DNA from: Burkholderiaceae bacterium
Lineage (GTDB): Bacteria; Pseudomonadota; Gammaproteobacteria; Burkholderiales; Burkholderiaceae
Assembly: GCA_947371415.1 (NCBI GenBank)
Contig: CANBPJ010000006.1
Span: 1-28,487, forward strand
Length of the DNA: 28,487 bases
Direction: 5' to 3'
The translations under genes were made by a program, and so were the position numbers. The notes below the pieces were generated by a model, which ran no database searches, had not been told where the DNA came from, and worked only from the letters and a program-made list of their open reading frames with translations. Of the stretch, positions 7,597 through 16,483 are shown one piece after another (positions within the stretch are counted from its first letter, which is position 1; each line of letters starts with the position of its first letter).

Positions 7597-9810
7597 TTAA
7601 GCATGTGCCTTTTTAACTTCCAAGCGCCATGCGTGTAGCAAAGGCTCTGTGTAGCCATTGGGTTGCTCAAGACCTTTAAAGATCAAGTCGCTAGCCGCTT
7701 TATAGGCATAGGAGTCTTTGTAGTTCGGCATCATTGGCTTGTACAGTACATCGCCAGCATTTTGACCATCAACCACTTTAGCCATACGCTGCAATGTCTC
7801 GCTAACTTGAGCTTCTGTAACGATGCCGTGCAATAACCAGTTAGCAATGTGCTGACTAGAAATACGCAAAGTCGCACGATCTTCCATCAGACCTACGTTA
7901 TGAATATCTGGCACCTTAGAACAACCAACACCTTGATCGATCCAGCGAACCACATAACCCAAGATGCCCTGGCAGTTATTATCCAACTCCTGCTGGATTT
8001 CTTCTGCAGACCAATTGGCTTTTTCAACCACAGGAATAGACAGCAAATCATTGATCAAGGCTTCAGCTTCAGCAGCAGTATCCAACTGCTCCATTTCTTT
8101 TTGTAGCTGAGCTACATTCACTTGATGGTAGTGCAAAGCATGCAATGTTGCCGCTGTTGGAGATGGTACCCAGGCAGTATTTGCACCAGCCTTAGGATGA
8201 ACAATCTTTTGCTCAAGCATTGCTTTCATCAAATCTGGCATTGCCCACATTCCTTTGCCGATTTGAGCGCGGCCACGCAAGCCACAATCTAAACCAGCAA
8301 GAACGTTACGACGCTCATAGGCTGACAACCATTTGCTGGTTTTCATATCACCTTTGCGCATCATTGGACCCGCATGCATTGCAGTGTGCATTTCATCGCC
8401 AGTACGATCCAAGAAGCCAGTGTTAATAAAGGCTACACGTGCACCCGCCGCTGCAATTGCTGCTTTGATATTGGCGCTCATGCGACGCTCTTCGTCCATG
8501 ATGCCCAACTTAACAGTGTCTGCAGGAAGACCGAGTAATTTTTCAACGCGGCCGAAAAGCTCACCTGCAAAGGCCACTTCTTCCGGGCTATGCATTTTTG
8601 GCTTCACAATATATACAGAGCCCTTGCGAGTATTTCCGATAGCTTGAGTTGCAGGACGGTTAATGTCATACAAAGCGATTAATACTGTAACTACCGCATC
8701 CAGAATACCTTCGTAAATTTCTTTACCCTCGCCGGTAATGATGGCTGGGTTAGTCATCAAATGCCCAACGTTACGAAGAAATAACAAAGAACGGCCATGC
8801 AAGGTGACTACTCCATCCTTAGCATCTAATGCGCCAATTCCTGCCGTGTATTTACGGTCCGGATTGAGTGTCCGAGTGAAAGTCTTGCCGCCCTTACTTA
8901 CTTCCTCAACTAGGGTTCCCTTGAGAATGCCCAACCAGTTTTCGTAAGCAAGGACTTTGTCGTCACCATCAACGGCAGCAATCGAATCCTCTAAATCCAA
9001 AATAGTGGAAAGCGCTGCTTCGAGAACAACATCGTTTACACCAGCCGCATCGCCTGAACCAATGGTTTTGCTCTTATTAATTTCGATGTCAATGTGGACA
9101 CCGTTATTACGCAAGAGCACCGAGGAAGGTGCAGAAGCATCGCCTTGATAGCCAACAAACTGCTTCTCATCAGCAAGGCCTGTTTTGCTACCATCTTTAA
9201 GACTGACAACTAACTTATTGCCATCAACCGTGTAAGCAGTCGCATCTGCATGCGAACCTTTAGCCAGCGGTGTAGATTGATCCAAAAACTTGCGGGCAAA
9301 TGCTACAACTTTAGCGCCACGAATTGGGTTGTATCCACCCGCTTTGGTAGCACCATCTTCTTCTGAGATCACGTCAGTGCCGTACAGGGCATCATACAAA
9401 GAACCCCAACGTGCGTTTGCTGCGTTCAATGCATAACGCGCATTAAGAACAGGAACTACCAATTGAGGACCGGCCTGGAGAGCCAATTCGTCATCAACAT
9501 TTTTGGTTGTACCTAGAACCTTGCCTGGCACTTCATCTAAATAACCAATCTCTTTGAGATGCTTTCGATAAGCGGGCATATCTTTAATTGGGCCTGGATT
9601 GGCTTGATGCCATTGATCCAAATCCACTTGCAAACGATCACGCTTGGCAAGCAATGCTTCATTTTTTGGACTTAAATCTTTGACGATTTCATCGAAACCC
9701 TTCCAAAAGTCTGCGCTGTTAATGCCTGTACCAGGCAAGACTTTATCTTCAATAAAGCGATATAGGGGGGTGGCCACCTGAAGGCTATTACATTGTGTGC
9801 GTGCAGTCAT
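7597..9810 (-). CDS. glcB: Malate synthase G
   Basis: Condenses glyoxylate with acetyl-CoA to give malate, the second step of the glyoxylate bypass and of glycolate use. At 737 aa it matches the G isoform (about 720-740) rather than the shorter A isoform. Diagnostic motifs are present: the arginine motif LHGRSLLFLRNVGHLMTNPA, the Mg-ligand regions GIMDEERRMS and FINTGFLDRTGDEMHT, and PSPTAATLHALHYHQVNV near the C-terminal catalytic region. The ATG at 9810 has AAGGG upstream. Isocitrate lyase and glycolate oxidase genes are not next to it. It lies 60 bases after purA on the same strand with no clear terminator between them, and has its own terminator downstream. Confidence 0.96.
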   Translation of the reverse strand: MTARTQCNSLQVATPLYRFIEDKVLPGTGINSADFWKGFDEIVKDLSPKNEALLAKRDRLQVDLDQWHQANPGPIKDMPAYRKHLKEIGYLDEVPGKVLGTTKNVDDELALQAGPQLVVPVLNARYALNAANARWGSLYDALYGTDVISEEDGATKAGGYNPIRGAKVVAFARKFLDQSTPLAKGSHADATAYTVDGNKLVVSLKDGSKTGLADEKQFVGYQGDASAPSSVLLRNNGVHIDIEINKSKTIGSGDAAGVNDVVLEAALSTILDLEDSIAAVDGDDKVLAYENWLGILKGTLVEEVSKGGKTFTRTLNPDRKYTAGIGALDAKDGVVTLHGRSLLFLRNVGHLMTNPAIITGEGKEIYEGILDAVVTVLIALYDINRPATQAIGNTRKGSVYIVKPKMHSPEEVAFAGELFGRVEKLLGLPADTVKLGIMDEERRMSANIKAAIAAAGARVAFINTGFLDRTGDEMHTAMHAGPMMRKGDMKTSKWLSAYERRNVLAGLDCGLRGRAQIGKGMWAMPDLMKAMLEQKIVHPKAGANTAWVPSPTAATLHALHYHQVNVAQLQKEMEQLDTAAEAEALINDLLSIPVVEKANWSAEEIQQELDNNCQGILGYVVRWIDQGVGCSKVPDIHNVGLMEDRATLRISSQHIANWLLHGIVTEAQVSETLQRMAKVVDGQNAGDVLYKPMMPNYKDSYAYKAASDLIFKGLEQPNGYTEPLLHAWRLEVKKAHA

Positions 9811-9870
9811 CTCAAAACCCTTGGAGCTAGTGTTAGTTGTTTAATTAAATCAGTAAAAGAATATTTTCCA

Positions 9871-11211
9871 TTAATTCTGGAAGGGATGCTGGAGCAGAAT
9901 GGTTTCATCACGCTCTGGCCCCGTTGAGACCATAGCGATCGGCTTACCCGCAACCTCTTCGATACGACGCAGGAACTTCTGCGCCTCGAATGGGAGCTTG
10001 TCCCATTCACGAATGCCAAAAGTAGTTCCCTTCCAGCCGTGAAAGTCCTCATAAATTGGTTCGCAACGCGCAACGGCTTCAGCGCCACGTGGCAATACAT
10101 CCAATTTTTCACCATCTAAGTTATAGCCGACACAAAGGCGAATGGTTTCAAAGCCATCGAGAACATCTAACTTAGTAATACATAAGCCAGATAGTCCGTT
10201 AATTTGAATTGAACGCTTTAGTGCGGCGGCATCTAGCCAACCCGTTCTGCGTGGACGTCCAGTAACTGAGCCAAACTCTTTACCCACCTCTGCCAAACGT
10301 ACGCCAATAGGATCTTGCTTCGCTGGGTTATCAAAGTCATACAACTCACTTGGAAATGGACCAGCGCCAACACGCGTGCAATAGGCCTTGGTGATACCCA
10401 AGATGTATTGCAATGAATCAGGGCCAACACCGGATCCTGCGGCAGCGTTACCTGCTACACAGTTACTAGAGGTAACGTAAGGGTAAGTACCATGATCGAT
10501 ATCCAGCAAAGTGCCTTGAGCACCCTCGAATAATAAATTTTGACCCGCTTGCTCAGCAGCGTAAAGCGCGCTAGAGACATCAACTACCATCGGTTTAATA
10601 CGCTCTGCATAGGACATCGCCTCATCCAAAGTCTTTTGGAAATCGACTGGCTCCGCTCCATAGTAATTCGTGAGCATAAAATTGTGATATTCCAAGTTCT
10701 CACGTAACTGGGTGGCAAACTTCTCCGGGTAGAACAAATCTTGCACGCGTAAGGCACGACGAGCTACCTTATCTTCGTAGGCTGGTCCAATGCCTCGACC
10801 AGTAGTACCAATTTTTGCATCGCCACGCTTCTTTTCACGCGCGTGATCAATTGCCACGTGATATGGGAGGATCAATGTCGTTGCCTCAGAAATCTTCAAG
10901 CGGGATTGAACATCCAATCCTGCAGCTTCTAGTTCGCCAATTTCCTTAAAGAGCGCCTCTGGAGAAAGGACAACCCCGTTACCGATATAGCAGATCACAT
11001 TCTTATGCATGATTCCGGATGGGATCAAACGCAGAATAGTTTTCTTGTCTCCAATAATCAGAGTATGGCCAGCATTATGTCCACCCTGAAAGCGAACTAC
11101 CGCTTGAGCATGATCAGTTAACCAATCAACTACTTTGCCTTTACCCTCGTCACCCCACTGGGTGCCAATGACAACGACGTTACGACCATGAGCTTGTTGC
11201 TTTGAAGACAT
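9871..11211 (-). CDS. purA: Adenylosuccinate synthetase
   Basis: Joins IMP and aspartate using GTP in the first committed step to AMP. The N-terminal GTQWGDEGKGK holds the catalytic Asp (residue 21) and GGHNAGHT holds the catalytic His (residue 49). TTGRGIGPAYEDK, the switch region, and the C-terminal STGPERDETI are also typical. From the ATG at 11211 the protein is 446 aa, slightly longer than E. coli PurA. The frame extends four codons further to a TTG at 11223, but the ATG has a GGA nine bases upstream and gives the normal N-terminus. It is the last gene of the hfq-hflX-hflK-hflC-hisZ-purA run, an order common in Burkholderiales. Confidence 0.97.
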   Translation of the reverse strand: MSSKQQAHGRNVVVIGTQWGDEGKGKVVDWLTDHAQAVVRFQGGHNAGHTLIIGDKKTILRLIPSGIMHKNVICYIGNGVVLSPEALFKEIGELEAAGLDVQSRLKISEATTLILPYHVAIDHAREKKRGDAKIGTTGRGIGPAYEDKVARRALRVQDLFYPEKFATQLRENLEYHNFMLTNYYGAEPVDFQKTLDEAMSYAERIKPMVVDVSSALYAAEQAGQNLLFEGAQGTLLDIDHGTYPYVTSSNCVAGNAAAGSGVGPDSLQYILGITKAYCTRVGAGPFPSELYDFDNPAKQDPIGVRLAEVGKEFGSVTGRPRRTGWLDAAALKRSIQINGLSGLCITKLDVLDGFETIRLCVGYNLDGEKLDVLPRGAEAVARCEPIYEDFHGWKGTTFGIREWDKLPFEAQKFLRRIEEVAGKPIAMVSTGPERDETILLQHPFQN

Positions 11212-11269
11212 AATAAAATCCAAAAGGTAATTACAGAATTAGTTTGTTATTAAATGCGGCATCAGTTTC

Positions 11270-11302
11270 TTGCTTGCCTCTTACTTGTTTCTTACTTATT
11301 TC
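11270..11302. repeat. Three degenerate 11-bp tandem units
   Basis: Three consecutive 11-mers (TTGCTTGCCTC, TTACTTGTTTC, TTACTTATTTC) span the hisZ stop and the hisZ-purA gap. Adjacent units differ at one or three positions. The repeat is short and may be chance or slippage. Confidence 0.5.
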
Positions 11303-12459
11303 TTTTTCACTTCCCATGAGCTGCCCTGCTTGACTAGCTCACGATCACAAAGATATTCGGCCGTTTCCACAGCATCTCCTGTCATTGCCTGAATGACCAC
11401 TTCACCAGCATGACGCAGTTCGGCAATCTTGCTACCCAATACAGCATCATCTATCCAAGGCGCCACAATGGCAGACTTTCTTTGGGCTAGCGGCGCTAGG
11501 TTGGCAAGAGTAAGCAAGTCCATTGAAAAACCAGTAGCTGGACGAGGACGTCCAAATGCTTGACCGACATGATCATATCTACCACCACGCGCAATTGGCT
11601 GCGGCAACTTATCGACGTAGGCTGCAAACATCACACCACTGTGATATTGATAGCCGCGCAAATCCGCCAGATCAATACTAAGCTCAACATGACTTGATAG
11701 TGCCGCAGTAGCAGAAGCTAGCTTTTCTAACTGAGACAAGGCTTCATCGATCAGTTTGTGTTTGGGTAAAGTGTTGCTAGCATTTGCAAGGACTTGTGCA
11801 CAGGGGCCATTGAGCTCAGTTAAGGCCATCAGTGCTTCCGCAGATTTTTCTGGAAGTGATTTAGCCCAAATGGCTAAGCGAGGACGATCTTTGCTCTGCA
11901 ATAATCCGTAGAGTGTCTCAATATCACCTTTTGCGATAGCCTGACCATCCAAAATTCCCTCGAGAACGCCAGCATGCGAAAGATCTAAATAGACTTTATT
12001 TAGGCCGGCAACAGTCAAGGTTTTCAATAGCAAGGAAATAGCCTCAAAATCCGCTTCCGAAGTAGCGCATCCGTAAATCTCGGCGCCGATTTGCAGTTCT
12101 TCACGAGCAGAGCTGCCTACCGGGGTGCGAGCATGTGCGATGGAACCTGCGTAGCAAAGGCGGGTAACACCTACACGATTCAGTAGGTGGGCATCAATGC
12201 GAGCGACTTGTGGTGTCATGTCGGCGCGAAGACCCAAGGTGCGACCAGATAGCTGATCGACCAACTTGAATGTTTGCAAATTCAAATCAGAGCCAGTTCC
12301 GGTCAACAGCGAATCTAAGAACTCCAAAATAGGAGGTGCAACAAGCTCATAGCCATAGGACTGATATAAATCCAAAATAGCACGACGCAGAGTCTCTACC
12401 TTACGAGCCTCGGCTGGCAAAACATCAGCAATATCTTCAGGAAGTAACCAACGATTCAT
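11296..12459 (-). CDS. hisZ: ATP phosphoribosyltransferase regulatory subunit HisZ
   Basis: A catalytically inactive paralogue of histidyl-tRNA synthetase that partners with short-form HisG and confers histidine feedback control on the first step of histidine synthesis. The 387-aa protein opens MNRWLLPEDIADVLPAEA and carries class II synthetase-like motifs: TFKLVDQLSGRTLGLRADMTPQVARI (motif 2 region) and ARGGRYDHVGQAFGRPRPATGFSMDL (motif 3-like). It lacks the C-terminal anticodon-binding domain of HisS, which occurs separately at 19716. The location between hflC and purA is conserved in Burkholderiales. hisG is not in this window. The start at 12459 follows hflC by 18 bases. Confidence 0.95.
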   Translation of the reverse strand: MNRWLLPEDIADVLPAEARKVETLRRAILDLYQSYGYELVAPPILEFLDSLLTGTGSDLNLQTFKLVDQLSGRTLGLRADMTPQVARIDAHLLNRVGVTRLCYAGSIAHARTPVGSSAREELQIGAEIYGCATSEADFEAISLLLKTLTVAGLNKVYLDLSHAGVLEGILDGQAIAKGDIETLYGLLQSKDRPRLAIWAKSLPEKSAEALMALTELNGPCAQVLANASNTLPKHKLIDEALSQLEKLASATAALSSHVELSIDLADLRGYQYHSGVMFAAYVDKLPQPIARGGRYDHVGQAFGRPRPATGFSMDLLTLANLAPLAQRKSAIVAPWIDDAVLGSKIAELRHAGEVVIQAMTGDAVETAEYLCDRELVKQGSSWEVKKK

Positions 12460-12477
12460 GATCTGAAATATTCACTT

Positions 12478-13350
12478 TCAATTTTTTTTGTGCAAGAACT
12501 TGAAGAACTCGCCATTAGGCTCAACTACCATCACGTCTTTTTTATCCTTGAAGGAGCTGCGATAGGCTTCAAGACTTTGGTAAAACTGAGCGAACTGGGG
12601 ATCACGTCCAAATGCTTCGGCATACAATGCGGTAGCTCTAGCATCGCCTGAGCCTTTAATTTTTTGCGCATCACGATAGGCTTCAGCCAAAATCGTGTCA
12701 CGTTGGCGTTCTGCGTTAGCTCGGATCTTGTCTGATTCAGCGGCACCCGTTGAACGCAATTCATTAGCTACACGCTTACGCTCTGCTTCCATGCGACGAT
12801 ATACGGAGTCACTAATCTCCGCCAAGAGATCGACACGCTTTAGTCGAACATCCACAATTTCTACGCCAATATCTGCCGCATCATCAGCCACCTTCTTGCG
12901 AATACCCTGCATTACCTGTTCACGTTGATCGGAAATCAATTCGCGTACGGTACGCTTAGTAAATTCTTCATTCAAAGCAGAGCGAACTAACTGAGTTAAT
13001 CGGTCTTGTGCCAAGCGCTCATCGCCCTTAAAGCTAATGAAGAACTTACGGGGATCAACGATACGCCATTTCACATAAGAATCCACCAAAAGGTTCTTCT
13101 TCTCGGCAGTAATGAAACGCTCTGCCTCTGGATTATCGATCGTCAGAATACGGCGATCAAAGAAACGAACGCTTTCAAATGGGGCTGGATATTTTATTTG
13201 CAAGCCAGGTTGCTCAATCACACGCACGATTTGCCCAAATGAAAACACCACCGCAAAGTTACGTTGATCAACCACAAAAATACTCGATGCCAAAACATAA
13301 GCCAAAGCAATTAATCCAGCGATGCCAGCTAGGAGGCGATTTGCATTCAT
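12478..13350 (-). CDS. hflC: FtsH protease modulator HflC
   Basis: A 290-aa SPFH/prohibitin-domain protein, anchored by one N-terminal helix (about 5-25) with the bulk in the periplasm. It pairs with HflK in a large ring that encloses and modulates the FtsH membrane protease. The SPFH core includes VDQRNFAVVFSFGQIVRVIEQPGLQIKYP and the coiled-coil stretch RMEAERKRVANELRSTGAAESDKIRANAERQRD is typical. Its ATG shares one base with the hflK TAA (TAATG at 13352-13348) and is preceded by GGGAGG, so translation is probably coupled to hflK. Confidence 0.97.
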   Translation of the reverse strand: MNANRLLAGIAGLIALAYVLASSIFVVDQRNFAVVFSFGQIVRVIEQPGLQIKYPAPFESVRFFDRRILTIDNPEAERFITAEKKNLLVDSYVKWRIVDPRKFFISFKGDERLAQDRLTQLVRSALNEEFTKRTVRELISDQREQVMQGIRKKVADDAADIGVEIVDVRLKRVDLLAEISDSVYRRMEAERKRVANELRSTGAAESDKIRANAERQRDTILAEAYRDAQKIKGSGDARATALYAEAFGRDPQFAQFYQSLEAYRSSFKDKKDVMVVEPNGEFFKFLHKKN

Positions 13351-14870
13351 TATCTTGCCTCCCGATCACGACTACGCAAGCCATCACGTTTATCAGCAGT
13401 ATTGGCAGCGGCTGGAGTAGGCGCTGGAGCGCTAGAACTACTAGAAACTGGTGCAGCAGGATTACCGGTTGCGCCACCCACAGTTACAGAACCAGTAGGC
13501 GTAGTGGCCGGTGTCTGACCTATTGCGACTTGAGTGCTTTCTGCGCTCACTTGGGCGACTAGCTTATCGAGCGGCAAATACAACAGACTGTTGTTCTTGG
13601 TTGTATCCACCAATACCTTAGTAACGTTGTTATACATCTCGCGCATGCTATCGATGTACATACGATCCCGCGTTACACCTGGCGCCTTTGCATATTCAAC
13701 AAATATTTGTTTAAAACGCGCTGCATCACCTTCTGCGGTAGCTACTACACGCGCCTTATAACCTTCAGCCTCTTGAATCAATCGTGCTGCCGTTCCTTTG
13801 GCACGCGGAATAATATCGTTGGCATAGGCCTGGCCTTCACTCTTCAAGCGCTCTTGGTCTTGTCCCGCCTTCACTGCATCATCAAAAGCTGCCTGCACTT
13901 GCTCTGGAGGTTGAACGTTCTGAACGGTCACACTGGTAACGTAGATACCGGTCTTGTAGCTGTCCAAAATTTTCTGAATGGAGTTAGCTAAATCAATGCC
14001 AATCTTTTCGCGACCTTCGTACAGAACGGTATCCATTTTGCTGCGAGCAACAATTTCACGAACAGCAGTTTCAGCTGCTTGCACGACTGCCGCGTCTGGA
14101 TCGCGATTATTAAATAAGTAATCGGTCGGATCTTTCAAGCGATATTGAACCGCAAAGCGCACATCGATGATATTTTCATCTTCAGTGAGCATGGAGGAAT
14201 CTTTTTGATTGGTCGCCTTAATCAATACCGGACGACCCACCTCTACAGATCGCACGCCAGATAAATTTACGGTCTCTTGAGACTGAATGGGCCAAGGCAT
14301 GCGCCAGTTGATGCCTGGCTTAGCGGTGTAGTCATATTTACCAAAGGTGGAGATAACGCCCGCTTGACCTTCTTGAATAATGAAGAAACCACTACACATC
14401 CAAATCAATAAGACGCCGCCCGCAGCCAACAAGAGAGTTGCCTTAGAGCTAAATGGATTGGTGAAATTAAAATCAGGCGTGCTGATACCGCCACCATTGC
14501 CGCCGTTGCCACTTCCATTACCGCGCTGAGATGGCGGAGGAATGTCAGTGCTATTTGGCTTACTGCTGGGATTACCAGGTTTAGGCGCTGGCTTTTTCTT
14601 GCCCCCAAAAATTCCGCTCAGGCGGTCATTAAAGTCGCGCCATAACTCATCTAGATCAGGCGGGCCATCTGGGTTAGCGGGCTGATTATTGGGTTGAGGA
14701 TTCTTTGGTTGAACTTCTACGGGCTTTTCAGTCTCAACATGATTCGGGTCTGCTTGCGGCGCTTGGCCGTTTTCCTGCCCATCTTTGGCATCTTTAGTTC
14801 CACTACCTGGGTGGCTATTGCCCCAGCCTGGATCATTGACCGAAAACAGCTCGAGAAATTTACGCGTCAT
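13350..14870 (-). CDS. hflK: FtsH protease modulator HflK
   Basis: Partner of HflC in the membrane complex controlling FtsH. The 506-aa protein is longer than E. coli HflK (about 420). It has an N-terminal cytoplasmic region of about 140 residues rich in Pro, Asn, Gly and Lys, a single transmembrane helix near 141-163 (LLLAAGGVLLIWMCSGFF), the SPFH domain (QEGQAGVISTFGKYDYTAKPGINWRMPWPI), a charged helical stretch near 340-400, and an Ala/Ser/Thr/Pro-rich C-terminal tail. The ATG at 14870 overlaps the end of hflX by 11 bases, and the stop overlaps hflC by one base. Confidence 0.97.
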   Translation of the reverse strand: MTRKFLELFSVNDPGWGNSHPGSGTKDAKDGQENGQAPQADPNHVETEKPVEVQPKNPQPNNQPANPDGPPDLDELWRDFNDRLSGIFGGKKKPAPKPGNPSSKPNSTDIPPPSQRGNGSGNGGNGGGISTPDFNFTNPFSSKATLLLAAGGVLLIWMCSGFFIIQEGQAGVISTFGKYDYTAKPGINWRMPWPIQSQETVNLSGVRSVEVGRPVLIKATNQKDSSMLTEDENIIDVRFAVQYRLKDPTDYLFNNRDPDAAVVQAAETAVREIVARSKMDTVLYEGREKIGIDLANSIQKILDSYKTGIYVTSVTVQNVQPPEQVQAAFDDAVKAGQDQERLKSEGQAYANDIIPRAKGTAARLIQEAEGYKARVVATAEGDAARFKQIFVEYAKAPGVTRDRMYIDSMREMYNNVTKVLVDTTKNNSLLYLPLDKLVAQVSAESTQVAIGQTPATTPTGSVTVGGATGNPAAPVSSSSSAPAPTPAAANTADKRDGLRSRDREAR

Positions 14871-16146
14871 TAGATGAATATTTTCGGTTGGGAATCGGAT
14901 TAAATTCAGAAGTCTCTGGTCGTTCGGGTAAAGGGGCTAAAAACTCGTCTGGGGCCATTTGGACCTTGGCACGGTTCTGCTCGACCCTTATTCTATCAGT
15001 CATTTGGGAGCATTCAGCCAAGGCTGAGCGCAATAAATCAAGGCCTAAGCCAGTCTTGGCGGAGAGGAAAACCTGGCTCGGAATGCCTTCTGAGTCACGC
15101 ACCAAGACCGCCCCTTCCGTAAAGGTCTGAGGCATTTGGTCAATTTTGTTCATCACCTCAATGCGGGGGATATCATCAGCGCCAATTTCCCTCAAAACAG
15201 CCTCTACTTCAGCCTTTTGCTCACGTGCCACTGGGCTGCAGGCGTCAATCACGTGCAAGATCAGGTCAGCATGAATAGTTTCATCCAGGGTGGCTCTAAA
15301 GGCCTCAACTAGCTGATGCGGCAGTTCTCGAATAAAACCCACGGTATCAGAGACCACAATCGACCCCACCTCATCTAGGTGGACCTTACGGGATGTGGTG
15401 TCTAGGGTGGCAAAGAGCTGATCAGCCGCATAAGCGCCAGCTTTGGTTAAAGCATTAAATAAGGTGGATTTACCCGCATTGGTATAGCCAACCAAGGATA
15501 CCGAGAAAACATCTTTACGGTTTCTAGCCCTTCTTTGGGTTCTTTGCTGGCGCTGAAGCTTTTCAAGCTCATTTTCTAGGCGCTTGGCCTTGGTGGCAAG
15601 CATCCGTCGATCGAGCTCCATCTGGGTTTCACCAGGGCCACCACGAACACCAATACCACCGCGTTGGCGCTCCAAGTGACTCCAAGCGCGGACTAAGCGC
15701 GACATGCGATAACGAACTTGAGCTAACTCGACCTGGGTTTTACCTATATGGCTTTGAGCTCTTTGGCTGAAGATATCCAATATCAGGCCCGTGCGGTCCA
15801 TGACATGAAAACCAATATGGCGCTCTAAGTTGCGTTGCTGCGTAGGGGAAAGTGGGTGATTAAAGATGACCAATTCAGCCCCTTGCTCTTCCATCACTTT
15901 TTTAACTTCGTTAGCTTTACCCGATCCAATGAATAAAGCGGGATCTGTTTTGCCTTTGCGTGCAATGACACTAGCCGCGGGTATAGAGCCGGCACTCTCA
16001 GCCAAAAGGCTGAGTTCTGCCATGCTATCCGCAAAATCCTCGCGCCCTGTGTCTACTCCAACCAGGACAGCACGCGCCGCATCAACACCTGTTTTAAACA
16101 GAGCTAACTTCTTCCGTGCGGAACTCCACTGCACGAGCAGGGACAA
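14860..16146 (-). CDS. hflX: Ribosome-associated GTPase HflX (start uncertain)
   Basis: Binds the large ribosomal subunit and rescues or splits stalled ribosomes under stress. Visible parts are the N-terminal HflX domain with GSGKANEVKKVMEEQGAELVIFNHPLSP, the GxGE-type linker GIGVRGGPGETQMELDRR, and the G domain with P-loop GYTNAGKSTLFN, switch/DTVGF, and NKID. The coordinates give the longest frame, beginning with TTG at 16146, which would overlap hfq by 53 bases and has no ribosome-binding site. More plausible is a CTG at 16101, six bases after GGAAGAAG and overlapping hfq by 8 bases. A GTG at 16134 is a third option. No ATG is available near the N-terminus. It follows hfq as in many proteobacteria. 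Confidence 0.93.
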   Translation of the reverse strand: MSLLVQWSSARKKLALFKTGVDAARAVLVGVDTGREDFADSMAELSLLAESAGSIPAASVIARKGKTDPALFIGSGKANEVKKVMEEQGAELVIFNHPLSPTQQRNLERHIGFHVMDRTGLILDIFSQRAQSHIGKTQVELAQVRYRMSRLVRAWSHLERQRGGIGVRGGPGETQMELDRRMLATKAKRLENELEKLQRQQRTQRRARNRKDVFSVSLVGYTNAGKSTLFNALTKAGAYAADQLFATLDTTSRKVHLDEVGSIVVSDTVGFIRELPHQLVEAFRATLDETIHADLILHVIDACSPVAREQKAEVEAVLREIGADDIPRIEVMNKIDQMPQTFTEGAVLVRDSEGIPSQVFLSAKTGLGLDLLRSALAECSQMTDRIRVEQNRAKVQMAPDEFLAPLPERPETSEFNPIPNRKYSSNDA

Positions 16147-16336
16147 TCGTAGAGATGGCGTGTTTATAGACCATCTGGGTTACGGTATTGCGCAAGAGAA
16201 CCACATACTGATCGAAAGACTCAATATTGCCCTGCAGTTTGATGCCGTTAACAAGATAGATGGAAACAGGAACATGCTCTTTGCGTAAGGCATTGAGGAA
16301 GGGGTCCTGTAGTAATTGGATTTTGCTGTTATTCAT
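16094..16336 (-). CDS. hfq: RNA chaperone Hfq
   Basis: A hexameric Sm-like protein that pairs small RNAs with mRNAs. The 80-aa protein carries the Sm1 motif (LQDPFLNALRKEHVPVSIYLVNGIKLQGNIESFDQYVVLL) and Sm2 YKHAISTIVPARAV, with the proximal-face residues Q8-type region and YKH intact. The C-terminal tail is very short, as in many betaproteobacteria. The ATG at 16336 has a good AAGGAG site. It leads the hflX-hflK-hflC-hisZ-purA run and is preceded by a 147-base region with a candidate promoter. Confidence 0.98.
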   Translation of the reverse strand: MNNSKIQLLQDPFLNALRKEHVPVSIYLVNGIKLQGNIESFDQYVVLLRNTVTQMVYKHAISTIVPARAVEFRTEEVSSV

Positions 16337-16424
16337 ACTGCTCCTTATTCGATTTTTATATGCTTTTTTTGATTTATGGAGTCTTGCTTTTTTTATTAAA
16401 TGAAACGTCTGTTACCTACCACTA

Positions 16425-16453
16425 AGATAAGGGGTCTGATTTAAGAAAATCAA
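16425..16453 (-). promoter_or_regulatory. Candidate hfq promoter
   Basis: On the minus strand TTGATT (16448-16453) and TTATCT (16425-16430) are spaced by 17 bases, about 90 bases before the hfq ATG. The match to the sigma-70 consensus is moderate. Confidence 0.35.
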
Positions 16454-16483
16454 GCCCTTCCTTCAAAACTGTACGCCGATTTC

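Noticed and set aside
15866..16288. 140-codon plus-strand frame across hflX and hfq
   Set aside because: Antisense to two well-supported genes; composition is that of a shadow frame.
16436..16451. AT-rich hairpin TGATTT/AAATCA before hfq
   Set aside because: Weak stem without a T-run; not a credible terminator, and it overlaps the candidate promoter.
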